Positions 33,201 to 47,250 of a stretch of 64,000 bases of DNA are shown in pieces (the stretch's first letter is position 1; every line of letters begins with the position of its first letter). The position numbers and the translations under genes were made by a program. The notes beneath the pieces are model-generated. The model searched no databases. It was not told the origin of the DNA and saw only the letters and a program-made list of their open reading frames with translations. Source of the stretch: Benincasa hispida (lineage: Eukaryota; Streptophyta; Magnoliopsida; Cucurbitales; Cucurbitaceae); the NCBI RefSeq assembly GCF_009727055.1, contig NC_052349.1:39018994-39082993 (forward strand), in the 5' to 3' direction.

Positions 33201-34475
33201 ATAATAAATTGCTGAAACCATACAAATTATTTATATTAGTATATCTTTTGGGATTGATGTCCTAATTCTCTTGGAGTCTCGTTGTTTTGTTAAGATACAC
33301 ATTGTTTAATGAATAAAATAAGTGTTATTTAATTCTAACATTTACTCATATTTAATAAACAAAGCTCCTTGGTTATCTTATGTAAACTTAAGCATATATA
33401 TGTGATATACAAGTGAATCATGCCTTCAGTGATAACTTAAATAGGTCTGTAGTTTAAGGATTAAGGTGGGATACCTGATCCTTGTGACACTATGGATACG
33501 TCCCACTTTGTAGAGGTTTGCAAGTGTTGTAAACTACTACAGATGGTAGATCCTGACCATTCATGTGGAGATGTGCGAGCAAGGGTGTGCTACACAAAGA
33601 GTTTGTATAAGATCTGGACCACGAGATGACTAGACTCTGTATATAATGCCATTGATGATAGAGATTTACATCTCACTTAAACGACCATAGGTGACACGAC
33701 CTCAATCCTGCGTGTTTTGGGAACTCTTGTCTTTGAGGGTGGTCCTTTGATTAGTATGGGTAAGAGTGGCTAGATTGTCAACTCAACATGTCTACCTTTT
33801 TGGGACTTGTTTGATCTAGGAGCTGGGAACTCAATCCACAAGATGGAATTCACTCCTTTCCTGAAGTAGGGATAAGTAGAGAGATTGCTCCCTTAAGGGC
33901 TGATTCCGGGACTTGAACATAGTGGCCACAACTTCTCTTTGGAAGAGAAGACTCAGACATAGTAGTACTACGACTTATGTTCATTAGAGGGATCAGTGGT
34001 ACTTAAGGAGACAGATGTAACTACAGGGGCATAATGATTATTAGCCCAATTATACTTACGAGCAATCTGTGAAGGGTTGTCGCATTGCTGATTGGTTAAG
34101 ATGGACACATAATATATCTATGGTAAGGAGAGTTCAGTTGTCGGTCTTTAGTGCAGTGCCTAGCAGTTAACGGATGGTGGATCCCGTGACTAAAGAATCT
34201 AGTCAATTATTCACGTACCGTTGGAGCTTCGAGCTACAGGTCCATAAGGTCCCCTTGGTAGCTCAATGGATTCAGTTGAGGATCAGTTTTTGGTGTTAGT
34301 TTGAAATGTTCAAATTGACAAGAGATATTTTGATTATATATATGATATAATTGGTATAATGTATGAGATACATCTAGTGGAGGATTGAAGTAAATGAGAT
34401 TTACATTAAGTACTATGAAATAGAAAAGGAACTATGGTTTATATGTTTCATGCGAGGAAATATTAAAACTATAGG

Positions 34476-34485
34476 TTATAAATAT
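34476..34485 (+). promoter_or_regulatory. TATA-like site in the solo LTR
   Basis: ttataaatat, about 1.23 kb into the LTR, which would make a long U3. Placed by sequence only. Confidence 0.4.
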
Positions 34486-34699
34486 AGTATGATAAGTTGG
34501 TTATCATTTATATTTATAATAATATTAATTATTGGATAATTTATTCTTTTTCTTTAATAAACAATCGAGTGGGTGGTTATTGGTGATTCATGGTAACCGT
34601 GAGATAAAAGGAAAATTGTTTTCCTAATTTTAGTAAGTTTTCATAAAAAAAAAAGTTTTTTGAGATTTCTCTTTCGCAAGAAAGATCTCACAATAGTCG

Positions 34700-34930
34700 T
34701 CAAGTAAATATAGATTTACTAAACGACAACTTGGGCGAGCTAAACGATCGTATAGTATTTACTAAACGATCGCATAGCTTTTGCTAGATAATCGGTTGCC
34801 CAAAGTAAACGATCGTGTAGTGTCTATAGGCGACAGACACTAAGCTAAACGATGAGCTAAATGATCGCATAGCTTTTGCTAGACTATCGCATAACTTTAA
34901 CTAAACGATTGGGCATCGACCTATACGATA
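34700..34930. repeat. CGATCG-motif array
   Basis: At least four close copies of taaacgatcg followed by tatag, catag or tgtag, with further degenerate copies, irregularly spaced by 20-55 bases. The core is self-complementary. The same array, inverted, is in the LTR at 56950-57200. Confidence 0.8.
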
Positions 34931-35425
34931 GGTCTCCACCATCTCCCACTTGCCTAGTCGTGTACATGGTTGGTGTTTCCTTCTTCGTTTGCCTCATACC
35001 AAGTTCGAACAGAACCCACCCTCTGGATTCTCACACCTAGAATCCAAGGTAGCCTTCTTGGTGGTGTTATACTCAACTCGACACCGTCAATGTTCTGTGG
35101 AGGCCGTTCGTGTTGCTGAGGAGTTCGTGACTAAAGCGATTGTTGAGTTCGAGTGCGATTCGTGCTGTGTTGTGGTTGTATAGATCGAACATTCAAGGTT
35201 GCTGTTGTTCGAATGTTCGTGAGCAAGGAGCGTGGAGACGAGGTGACAAATGTTCGTAGAGTTCTTCCTTGTTCATTTGTTGCTCATGCTGTAATTTTTA
35301 TATTAATTGTATAACCGCATATTTTGTTTTCGACTGTAATTTGTAATGTTCATTCATGATTGTAATTTGGAATGATCTTATTTTCATTGCTCATGGAAAT
35401 CTTGAGTCTGATTTCCTTCAATATC

Positions 35426-36863
35426 ATGCATTAACCTAGTTAGAAAAACCAATTAATTTTAGCAAAATAATTTAATGCACCCTAAGTGACATCTATTAAG
35501 TAATAATGCTTTAGTGAGACAGGACAAAAGCCACCGTAGGGTGATCAGGTACCCCTTCACTGAAATGAGACTATCTCAACCAATAGACAGAACAATTCCT
35601 TGTTACTGTAACTATCAGTCATCATTGTTCTGTCTAAAAATTGTTAAACTCGTTTAACATTTCTTGTAAGTTTGTCCCCCCTCATTTTAGATTCTAGAGT
35701 TCCGTCCCAATGAGCCAACCATGGAGAAAAATTTAATGGGGCAAAAATTAAAGTAACCCTTGTCCATTTCTGGAGTTTGAATAAAGCGTCATGCAAAATT
35801 CCATCTGTACATGGACACTCAAGGTGACTCGAGGCCGAGCATGAAACTTTACTTCAAACTAATGAGAGAGACTGAGGGATCGATTGACACTTGTCCCAAT
35901 CCCATTTACTGTAAACACTATCTCTATTCACCTTAGTATTGATCTATACAAATACCATCCGTAGGGGGACACTCAAGGTGCCTCGAGGCCGAGTATAGAT
36001 CTCACAGTGTGAACATTTAGGGAAAAACATGAAGAGTGAAGTATCATATACCCCATTTTTCTCCCACGGAGCGTTTTACCTAAGGTTAATTAAATTAGGA
36101 TAAGTTGGCTACTGATTTTAACTAAGTATTTGTTTAATTTGCCCAAAATGAACACTTACTTTGGATAGTTATACAACTTTGATTTATGTTTATTAAATGT
36201 TTTAATAAACTTTAGTCAAACATTGCATGCTTGTAACAAATCTATCTAATTCACCTTTCTAGGTAAGTTCCTAGGTACGAGTGTTATGTTTCCATCAACT
36301 TAAATACCGCAACCTAGATATAACAAACCTTAGACAAAAAGTCCCTTATAGATACATTTGTTACAAATTTAATCTTTTAATTAAGCATCAATGTAATCCT
36401 ATTAAACCAATAAAAAGATTTAACTTAAATTTCTAATCTCACTAGAAAAGTGACCTTAGGTCTATATGAATCATATTTTAAAACTATTTTAAAAGATGAT
36501 TTTAACCTAAGGTTTGCATGCAATCCTTTATTATTGATTTTAATTTCTAATTCCATTTAATTATAACTTTTATAAAAGAAATGAAATTAATTAAAACCAT
36601 ATATTGCATATGAAAACATACTTAGATAATATTATAACAATTATAAAATACTCTAAAGTGGTAACATGCTTCATGCAATTCCATTTCATTACTAACATAC
36701 ATATCATTTATATACTAAAGTAATGAAATAAATAATAAAATACATCCAAACATACATCCAGACACTATATTATAACTCTTATAATAAAATTGATGCATGT
36801 ATACGTTATTAATGCATGCATGCATATATTATAACATTTATACTATATGATGCATGAGCATGT
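35426..36863 (-). mobile_element. copia 5' leader (between LTR and gag)
   Basis: Collinear with 62850-63475, which lies upstream of the gag of the better copy. Conserved words include tttagcaaaataatttaatg, cgaggccgagtatagatctc, the accttagacaaaaagtccc block and actatatgatgcatgagcat. A 40-base segment around ggacactcaaggtg-ctcgaggccgag occurs twice (near 35812 and 35970). No ORF is conserved. Confidence 0.7.
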
Positions 36864-36871
36864 TATATTAA

Positions 36872-36989
36872 TAGGTTGGCAAAAATCCCCGCGGGGAGGG
36901 GTCGGGTCCCTACCCTGATCGAGGCGAGTAATCCCCGGTTTGATCGAGGATAGGGGTCAAATCGAGGATCCTAACCGGGTCCCCAGTTG
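36872..36989. mobile_element. hAT-type MITE, left part, cut by the gap
   Basis: Begins taggttggcaaaaatccccg after TATATTAA (36864-36871). The same junction is repeated at 45825, where the whole element is seen. Confidence 0.8.
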
Positions 36990-37014
36990 NNNNNNNNNNN
37001 NNNNNNNNNNNNNN
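36990..37014. other. assembly gap, 25 N
   Basis: Exactly 25 N bases. The sequence on the right restarts as a noisy copy of 30.81 kb onward, so no true gap may exist here. Confidence 0.95.
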
Positions 37015-40000
37015 TGATTCTAAAAATTTCATCCCAAAAATTAAAAAAAAAACTTGGCCCAACTTTCCAAATTTTTGATTATATCAAAATTCAAGTTGTG
37101 TGCCCCCTCCCCCAAACTTGTTTTTATCGTTCAATTATAAATAAATTCAGTGGATTGAAAAGGAAATCCAATGATCTTTTATAAAATCTTGGCACACATA
37201 TCCTAAATTTATCTCAAATTCCAAAATAAATTTGGAGTAAAATTCTTCAAAATTAAAATTTTCGCCATATTTTCAAATTTTATCCAAATTCGAGTTTAAA
37301 CTTATTGTTACTAAATTTTCATAGTTTTACTTTACCACACCCCATGAGGTCAAATTCAAAGAACAGATTTATATTTGGATTTTTGATTCAAATTATATTT
37401 TTCGAGATTTTCATTCCTTCCCATATATGTACAAAATCTCGAAAAGGAGAACGAGAAAATTTTGGACCAATCAAATGCAAGATTCAAACATCACACCAAA
37501 CTCAAGTTCAACTCCATGAAACAAGTTTCTCCGAAAGCCTTCGTGCGGAACATTAATCCTTCCAAGAAGATGATTAAGCCCAAAGACCGATCATCCAAGA
37601 AGATCAACAAAGCCTAAAGGCCGATATTCAAGAAGGATCATTCAAGCCAAAGGCTTGATCATCCAAGAAGATCAACAAGCCCAAGGCCAAAGTCCAAGAG
37701 GATCATCATGCCCAAAGGAACGATCATCCAGGAAAGATCATCAAGCTCAAAGGCCAATCATTCCAAGAAAGATCAACAAGTCCAAAGGCGAGTCGCCCAA
37801 GACAGATCATCAAGCCAAAGGCCGATCTCCAAGAGATCAAAAGCCCAAAGGCCCGATCGTCCAAGAAGATCAACAAGGCCAGGCCGATCGTCCAAGAACA
37901 TCAACAAGCCCAAAGGCCCAATCTTCCAAAAGAAATCAACAAGTTCAAAGGTCGATTTGTCCAAGAAGGATCAACAAAGCTTAAAACTATAGTTTATTTG
38001 AAAGCATCAAAAACATAATATTAGAGATTGTATTCATTTTCCACAAAATTAATACATGAATACAATGTTTCAAATTTACGGAAATACAATTCTCTTTTAA
38101 TCTCGTCTGCGAACAGAAAAAAGTTTCTGTTAGATAGATAAGAGAGGAAAAGGAAAAACTGCAGAGTGGTGAAATTGAAAAGTGTTTTCACTAAAGATTT
38201 TCTATTTAGTGTATTAACTTACCGTTTTGAGGGAAATAACTTCCCCTCACACCCATTCTCGATCCTCTAATAAACTGTAGGGGAGTTTACTTTTTCAAAA
38301 AATAATTAATTATTTTAAACTAATTAAATATATTCACATAATTATTTCATCATTATAATCATTATAAAAATGATATCTGTCTCCTAGCCTATAATTTTTA
38401 ATATGATCCAATTCATATTAAATTACTAATAGTTTTTAATATGAATAAATGTCACTATAATATTTCGAATCTTATTCAAATATTATTTCTTATATTATAT
38501 AGTTTAATCATATCAAGCATATTTATAATTAACTACAAACTATAATGTATCATTTATACATATGCTTTAAACAATCCTTATTAATATTAAATTTCCTAAA
38601 ATGATTAAAACAATTCAAATTATTCAAAAAAATTTAATGATTCTTGTTACCCTTAGTGAGCTAGTAGGGGACCTAACGAACCAACAAATTTAGGAAAGCT
38701 CTAATTATTCAAGACTTAAAATTAATCAAAACTTTTAAGTAATATAATCAACACCATTTAACTATGAATTACTTTACTTAAAGACCATAGCTGAAATCTC
38801 TTGACTGTAGATATTAGTAGCCTCATGTGTGTTTGTTCATTGGAATGTTACCTTAACCCAGCGGTTCAGTGACCTCTGATATATTTTACGCTTAGAAGAT
38901 TGCGACTGTTACAAAACGTGAATCCCAAACCATTTAATTGTCGAATTATGCGTCGAGTATGAGATCACGCATTATCCTATATGTGTGTGTGTGCGAAGAC
39001 AAATTTCTCCACTTTTTACCCCTAGTAATTATATTTTAATTAACTATCAATTACTGCGCCCTTGATAAGTGTCACTAGAATCCAGCGTTAGATGAATCAA
39101 AGGCAGAACATTACCTTGAATGCCTGTTTATCCTGACCATAGTGCGATTCTCATACTAACAAGCCGATTCCCTTTCAGGCCAATTGAGAGGAAGGGGCCC
39201 CTTGTTCAGAGGACCCGGAGTCAACATTTAAGAGATGTGTTTAAGAGGTGTCGTGCTTGAGAAAGTTATTGTTGACTACAAGAAGGGCCATCGGTATTTT
39301 GTGCCCGATTTGGTAACTGTGAGAGGAGTCCATACAGTTTAGAGCCGAATACTTACCATGTGAAAATGTCTACCACTAGTCTAGTTGGTATTATAGGTGC
39401 TACATTGACATATACTTTAAGCCTAAAGAACCATCAATTGAAAAGACTTACCAAAAAATATAACAAAAACATATCGGCCTATACATCATTATAAAGTCCG
39501 TAAATTACAAGTAAGCTACGAATAAATGCCTCATCAAAAACAATTCGAGATGGAAAAATTAGGAAACGATTGATGGTGGAATATTCACTGACGAAATACT
39601 AGCATTGAGAGAACAATTCATCCATAAGGACCAAAGCGTGAGGTCACTCTATTTTATTCCGAGATAAATACTTGGTCTACTCATGTCTTTCACAGTTCTA
39701 CTCCGGTGTACATCATGTTATTTGCTGTATATTTGGATTAGGATACATGAAAAGGAATTGGTATTATACGCCTCTCCGGCGTTAGTTTGTTTGGCGTAAC
39801 CTACGGAAGCGCAGTATTTTAAGAGCCAGTTCGCAGAATTTACCTAATGAGAGTATCTAGGTGAATGTAGTGATTGAGTAAAATTCACGCCCCATTTACA
39901 AAGGTTACCCCTAAACGTTAGTAGGTAAACTTGTAAGGGAAAGGAGAAATCACTTTTAAGGCTTTGTATTTGAATTTAACCTCTTATCGTGATTATTTAT

Positions 40001-43000
40001 TTTAATTTTTGATTTGAGAGAAGACCGAAGCCTCTTGAGTGGTATTTATTTTCACTTCCAAAGATCTGCTAATGTGTTTCTCTTAGGCCAGGTGTTCTAC
40101 CCCAGATGGGGTTTCTCCGCTCTCGTTTTGTGTATATTCATCAATGGATACTTTACAGGCTCTAGTTTAATGAATAAAATAATGTTATTTAATTCTAAAC
40201 ATTTACTTTCATATTTTAAATAAACAAAGCTCCTGGTTATCTTATGTTAAAAACTTAGCATTATATATGTGATTATTACAAGTTGAATCATGCCTTCAGT
40301 GATAACTTAAATAGTCTTCATTGTAGTTATAATGCGATAACTGCGGTTGGCGCTAACGAGGATTTTGGAGATGAATATCTCCTCGTTGATCCATTGTTGG
40401 ACACTATGGATAACGTTCCCACTTTGTAGAGGTTTGCAAGTGTTGTAAAACTACTACAGATGGTAGGATTCCTGGGACTCAACTTTCCAAATGTTCGGGC
40501 CAGAGTGGTGCGAGCAAGGACGTGTGGTTGTGTTGGCTCACCATAAAAGTGGGGGTTTAATGTGGCACCTGATGAAGTATGCTCCGTTTAGGACCCACGA
40601 GATGACCTCAGTGACAGTTCAGCTGTCTGATGAAGCATTAGTTAATGCTCACACAAGTCGTATTGAATAGATAGATTATGTACCAGTGCATCACATTTAA
40701 AGTGGGACCTCATTTGTGTACCACGACTTTGCAAGTTCCGTGCTGAATTGTATTATGGGAAATACTTACTTCTTTCGTCTTTTGGAGAGATGTTGTAAAT
40801 GGAGTCGTCCCTGTATATTCTTAGGTATGCTGCTGTAAGTGAGATGGCTATAGGAAAGGAGACATAATTTCAATATTAATCTTTCGAAACACATGTCTTA
40901 CCTTTTTGGACTTGTTTGATCTAGGAGCTGGGAAACTCAGATGCCCACAGATGGAGTGAATTTCACTCCTTAATCTTCTCGATATTAAGTAGGGATAATG
41001 TATGAAAAGAGATTTGCTTCCCTTTAAGGGCTGATTCCTAAGGGAACTTACCTTTTATCCAGTTTCATTTTTTGTGCTCACAACTTTGTACACTTTGGAC
41101 ATTTAGAAGAAGATTCTTTTCAAGACACTCGATTAAAGTTTACTACGACTTATGATAATCAAACTAATACTACCGATGCCCCGAGAGTTCTTTTAATCGT
41201 GTAAAGGATTGGTTAAGCGTTAACCCGTGGAGACAAGAATCGTAACTTACACCAAAAGAGGAGGTGCATAAATGATTATATCAGTATTGGTGTTATCTTC
41301 TCCTTGCAATTATATACGTTACGTAGTTTCTAATACTCCGTAGAAGGATTTGTTGTCGCAAATTGCTAGATTGAAAAGTCTTAAGAGATAGGCCCGAAAA
41401 CCCAAACACTCTAATTAAAACATATTCTTATGTTTGAATTGGTATGTGAGTGTTAGTTGCCTTCGGTCGCGTTCTTTAAGTTAAGTTGCACCCGCTTGCC
41501 TTATGGATCCTTAAACAGGTGTAACGGATAGTTTTGGATCCCGGTTGACCTTATAGAAGAATTAGCTAGGTTCTTAATATATTCACGTACTGAGTATGAG
41601 CTTATCTGTAGCTACAGGCATTCCATTAAGGAGTCCCCGCGTTGTGCTAGGGCGCGATATGTGGATTCAATCGCTCTTGAGGATCAGTTTTTTGGTGTTT
41701 TTAGTTTTGGAAAATGTCCTGTGCAACAATTGACAAGAGTGTAAGTCTATTTTCGAAATTTTAGCTCTTATATATGCTACCCATATCTACATTGGTTATA
41801 ATTTGTGATTGAGATTACATCTAGTGGAAGTGATTTTGAATCGCTCTTAAATGTGAGATTTACATTTTATGTAGTTACTATTGAGAATAGACCTTAGGAG
41901 AAGATAAACAATATTGTTGTTTTATATATGTTTTCATGCGAAGGAATAGATATGTAAGAAACTATAGTTTTAGCGAAATAAATGCTTCATTAACATTAAT
42001 AGTTTCAATGATAAGTTGGTTATCATTTAGTAGTGTTATTTAATAATATTAATTGATTGGATAATTTATTTCTTTTGTAGACCCTTATAAATAGAGGAAT
42101 TTCAATTTTTTCTCTCGAGATAGTGGCGTGGGGTGTGTATTATATGGTTGTTGATTCATTGGTTTAACCGCTGAAGATAAAGAAATAATTGTATTTCACC
42201 ATAAGATTTTAGTAAGTTTTCATAAAAAAAAAAGTTTTTGAATTTCTCTTTCGCAAGAAAGATCTCACAATTAGTCGTCAAAGTTAAATATAGATGTAGT
42301 AAAAGACCGGACAAACATTAGGGCCCGCGCTATTAAAAATGCCAAAATTGAACGAAATCTGTGTAATAAGATAATATTTACTAAAAAAACGAATAACGCT
42401 ATAACCGTCTTCCTTGTCTATTAGTAACTCGGTTGCCCAAAGTAAACGATTCGTTAGGTGTCTATAGGCGACAGACACTAAGCTAAACGATGAGCTAAAT
42501 TGATCGCATAGGAGCTATTATTGCGTTAGACTACTTACGAGCATTAATCATCTTTATACCTAAACCACGATTGCGGCATATATCGACTCTAATAACACGA
42601 TATTAAAAGGTTCTCCCCATCTCCGCACGTTAGCCTTCCTTTTTGTTTTTTAAGATGGTACATGGCTCTGGCATCGTTTTCCTTCTCCTTCGTTTTGCCT
42701 CATACCAAGTTTTAGTTATCGAACAGAACCACGCCTCTTTGAATAATATTCTTCTTTCGAGCATGACCTTGTAGAAGTCCAAGTGTTAAGGCCTTTTTGG
42801 TGTGTCCTCATACTCAACTTCTATTCTTACCCGGTCAATATGGAGTTCTAGATATGGGAGGACACGTTTCGTTGTTGCTTTCCAGAAGGAGTATTGATTC
42901 TCCTTGTTTTGTACTAAAAGCGATTTGCGGTTGAGTTTCGAGTGCATGACGATTTACTTCAGGTGCTCTTTGTTTGATGGTTTGTTGTTAATATTTTTAC

Positions 43001-45977
43001 ATGTAAAATTTAGGGGCCAGCTCTCCGTAACTGAGGTGAATACAAGACAAGGGATTGTGCTGTGTGTTTAAATTCGATCATGTTTCGTAGCAAGGAATGT
43101 TGTTTCTAACGCGTGGAGAGCGGATTAGAATACAGGTAGGCTAAGCTGAGTGAGAGAGAGATCAATCACATAGATCATATAATGGGTTTCTCGTGTTGTA
43201 AATTGAAGGATCCCAAGTATAAATAATATTGATAGAATTTTTAAAAAAACCTTCCCATTTTGCTTACTTCATTTATTGATTGTGTTATAGATTTTCCAAT
43301 TGTACTAGAATTTTACCAGTACTGTCATTGATATTTGAATTTAGTGTTCCTCCCAAGCCATCCTGCGGACATTTATTTTGTTGAGTGTGATTCTATCCTT
43401 TCTGTATTATGTTAATTTTGAGTGGAATAAGTGTTTCATCATATATAATTAATTGGAATGATTACTGCCAGCATGTATTTTCATATTTCCATCTTGCTTA
43501 CATTGGTAGAGAAAATAGTTAAAATTCCAATATTTTTTTGAGAAGTGTCTGATTTCACTTTTGACAAATTGTACATCCCTGTCTCTCTTGTATAAGTTAT
43601 AGAACCCTTAGATTAGAGAAAAAATTGCCAATTAATTTATTCGTGTTTAGTTTTAGAACTCAAATAACTTATAATGCTAATTAATTGACACCTCTAAAAT
43701 GGTTATCACTTTACAGTGAAGTTAAGCTAGAATATATGCTCCTATACCTCGGAAATGTATGACCAGAAGCTCTACCCGTGTTTAGTGATAGATATCACGG
43801 TAACCACACTTACTCAACTTTGGGGAAATAATCAACATTAAATTTGAAGACTTGCTAATCACAGTTATCTTCTTTCAGACCCCAGGAGCTCCCAAAATTA
43901 TCTAGCATTTAGAACAATTCTACGTTTGTACATTTATCATAGTAAGTACTATCAGTCGGTTATGTTCGACTCCTCATATGTGACTCTTAAAAATTGTTAA
44001 ACTCGCATTTTAGATGACACAAGTGTTCTTTGATAAGAGTTTTTGTACCAGTCCCTCTCATTTTTATAGTATTTGAGGGTTCGCGTACAATGAAAGCCAA
44101 CCATGGGTGGAGTGTGAGGAAAAAAATTTTAGTAATTAGAGGGCAAAAAATTTGTGAGAAGATAATGTATACCAGCTTGTCCATTTTCATTGGAGTTCTT
44201 GCAAAGTATAATGCGTCAAATGACAAAACCTTCACAGCCTCCCGATGGTACAATGGATACTCAGAGGATACTCGTGGATGACACTAGAGCTTAATATGAT
44301 AGAAACAGATAAGTTTTTACTTCATACATACATAATGATACTTAGAGATGATGAGAGAACCCTGACCGAGAATCGATAACATGGCTATTGATTGTCGGAT
44401 GTCCCAATTCCCAACATGTGTTGTAAACATTGTATGATACATACTGGTATCTCTATTCACCTTAATTATTATAGATATATACGACTATACAAATTTAATG
44501 AACCAATCCTATACCGAGGGACACATCATTGGGAATGCCTCATTTTGAGGTGGAACCAATCCGGTGAGTATAGATCTCACAGTGTGAACATTTAGGATAG
44601 CCACCAATATCTCGAGTGAAAAAGATGATGAGTATCAAATATACCCCATTTTCCCCACGGAGCCGTTTTACCTTAAAGTGGTTAATTAAATTTAGGATAA
44701 GTGGCTACTGATTTTAAACGTAAGTATTTGTTAATTTGCCAAAAATGAACAGCTCTACTTTGGATAGTTATTACAAACTTTGATTTTATGTTTATTTAAA
44801 TGTTTTAATAAACTTTAGGTAAACATGCATGGCTTGAAACGAGATAGTATCTCACTGAATTCTCTAAAGTGATAATCGAACTTCTTGATTGATCCACCTT
44901 ATCTAGGTTACATTGGGACACCTGGTTATGCGCATTAAGAGATGTGGTCTCTTGGACGGAATGTTCCCTCATATTGAATTTGTTATTTCCGATTGCAAAC
45001 GTGTAGAAACAACCTTACTCAAGTGCAAAAAAAGATTCGCCTATTGATTGATCATTATCAAAGAAAAGACCCAGGTATAAATCATAAAACCTGTGTGAGG
45101 ACAGAAAAGTTCGCCGTCTATTTTTACCAAAAGCATACAGTCTACCTAGTTGAGCGAATAATATATAATCTTATATAAATCCCGGAAGCAATTCACCACT
45201 GTATCATGAGTTAAATCCAATAAAGGCATTGGTAACTAAGATTTTTGGATTTTCCAGTTTTCTTATTCTCACTAATGGAAGGAAGTGGACCTTAGGTCTA
45301 GGTTAGATGTAAATGCGAGTAGTATTACAAACTTATATTGTTAAAGGACGATGATTTTAACCTAATAGTTTGCATGCAAGACCTTTATTAGATTTGAAAT
45401 ATATTAATTTTTTCTAAATTCCCCATTTAACTCTGATAATCTTTAAAAAGAATATGATTAATTAAGATTAAACCATATTATTGCATACTGGGAGAAAAGC
45501 ATACTTAGATTAAATAATTGCTTACCATTAATAACATACCTTAATTAATACCTTATTATACTCTAAAGTTATTTTTACGTGTGTGCTTCTGGGGGGGTGG
45601 TAACATGCTTACATGCGGTAATTTCCGATTTCCATTCATTTAACATACATTATTCAATTTATAATACTAAGTAATGAAATAAATTAATAAAATACAATCC
45701 AAACATACATCCAGACACCTTATATTATAACTCTATAATATAAATTGATGCATGTATTACGTTATTAATGCTATGCATGCATATATTATAACCATTAATA
45801 CTTATATGATGCCAATGAGCATGTTATATTAATAGGTGTGGCAAAAACCCGCGTGGCCACGCTGCGAAGAAGGTTGAGGTTGGGGTCGCCGGAAAAAATC
45901 CCTACCCTGATTCGAGGCGAGTAATCCCCCGGTTTGATCTGAGGATAGGGGTCAAATCTGTTAACGGATGCCAGTTG
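37015..45977. other. error-rich duplicate of 30808-36989 (assembly artefact)
   Basis: Every block of 30808-36989 recurs in order: AT-rich repeats, gypsy 3' LTR with 33-bp array, copia LTR fragment, gag fragment, solo LTR, leader and MITE left arm. There are frequent single-base insertions and, from about 38.8 to 44.6 kb, longer random-looking inserts. Length is 8963 against 6182 bases, and the offset grows from 6207 to about 8961. This is the behaviour of uncorrected long-read sequence. None of the small frames here should be annotated. Confidence 0.9.
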
Positions 45978-46254
45978 GGGAAATGTGGCAGGGACAAGGA
46001 GGTATCCTGCCAGTCCCCGATAGAATCTATATATATAATATATATATATTAATTAATATTTATATATTCATATTTATATTTATATTTATAAGATTGGGGA
46101 TGAGTCCCTACGGAGACCCATTTCCCGATTTGGGGAATTTTGCCCCCATCCCCCTTCTTATAATTGGCGGGGACACGGGCAGGAGGGGGAAATACCCCTG
46201 CAGGGATGGGGAATCCCCGCTACCCACCTCAACCCCCCCCCCGTTGCCAACCTA
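45833..46254. mobile_element. hAT-type MITE, 8-bp target duplication TATATTAA
   Basis: 422 bp between TATATTAA copies (45825-45832 and 46255-46262). The ends taggtgtggcaa and ttgccaaccta are inverted repeats, the first with an extra base compared with 36872. The interior is rich in ggggat and atcccc words with a (TA)n centre. Its left third lies in the error-rich copy, so the exact sequence there is uncertain. No transposase; non-autonomous. Confidence 0.88.
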
Positions 46255-46262
46255 TATATTAA

Positions 46263-47250
46263 TCAAATTCATGCAATTATATATAATTATAACACTTTTA
46301 ATATATCTTTACATGATACTAAATGTATAACTTATGGTGGGATTATTATTGACATATAATATGATATAATATTTAAAAATGTATACACTCAAATGGATAG
46401 ATTAATAAGAATAATTATTGATCGGGATGGACATAATATTTATTAAATTAATATAATATTTATATTATTTAATTATCAAAGTAACTAACTATTTCATTAA
46501 AAAAAAAGTTCGTAGTTCAAAACAAGTGAACCGTTGCTTTTAATCGCTCAACCAAAACCATCGAACCTTCGAATCGGAACCCAACTGCGTCGAAACTGAC
46601 GCCGAACCACAAACGAACCAAATGATCCAATCAATTCGAATCGAACAATGAATACTGGTGTTCCCTTCTGCTGCTAATGCTACAGAAAAGAAAATTTTTT
46701 CTTCTCATTGTCAGCTTGTAATGCAACGTGTTGTGCTCACCTCAACGTGTATCAAATTAATCTCTTTTCCGCTTTTATATGATTGTATTCAATCAATATA
46801 AAAATATACATCACAATTTATAGCGAACCGTTATTCTATGTTAGCAATCTTACATTCTCCTAATCTTACTGGCAGTCATCCACGCCATGAGAAACACTGG
46901 TGACCGAGCTTAGTTTTGGTATTCGTTTCGGGTGACTCATCCATTTATTGCCGAACCCCAATGTACCCCTGACAAGAAACAATCGCCCATACTCCTGCGA
47001 GGTTCAAAAGTGTCTTTCTCGATTCCTCCATCCACCCGAATTCTGGTTTCTCGATTTCTCCATTAGACAACACGACTTCAGAAGCAACCAATGAATGATC
47101 TCGAACCCTGAGCTAAGAAACATCAAAAAATACAGGACCATCATGATCGCAATTATATGCCCCAAAGTAATAGGCCCTACCAAAATAAAAATCGTAAAAA
47201 CAAAGCGATTAAAGATTTCAACGAATGTCGACCAATTCCCGAAACATTCC
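46263..47250 (-). mobile_element. continuation of the copia leader
   Basis: Just right of the MITE the leader resumes: acttatggtgggatt near 46331 matches acctaaggtgggatt near 63548. The rest is AT-rich and then GC-balanced (46.5-47.2 kb) with no convincing gene. A hydrophobic minus-strand frame at 47004-47252 resembles no family I know. Confidence 0.45.

Larger units (their letters stand above)
33246..35420 (+). mobile_element. copia solo LTR, target duplication ATATC
   Basis: 2175 bp starting TTTTGGGATTG and ending GATTTCCTTCA, flanked by ATATC on both sides (33241-33245 and 35421-35425). It lies in the opposite orientation to the host element. The start is TT, not the usual TG. It has the LTR blocks shared with 55.5-58.6 kb, a TATA-like site near 34476 and a CGATCG-motif array. 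A reading frame at 34950-35183 is not recognisable and lies in what is probably transcribed leader. Confidence 0.9.

Noticed and set aside
37655..43000. Additional small genes and a second set of LTR and gag fragments
   Set aside because: The region is an error-rich duplicate of 30.8-36.99 kb; frames differ from those of the first copy because of indels.
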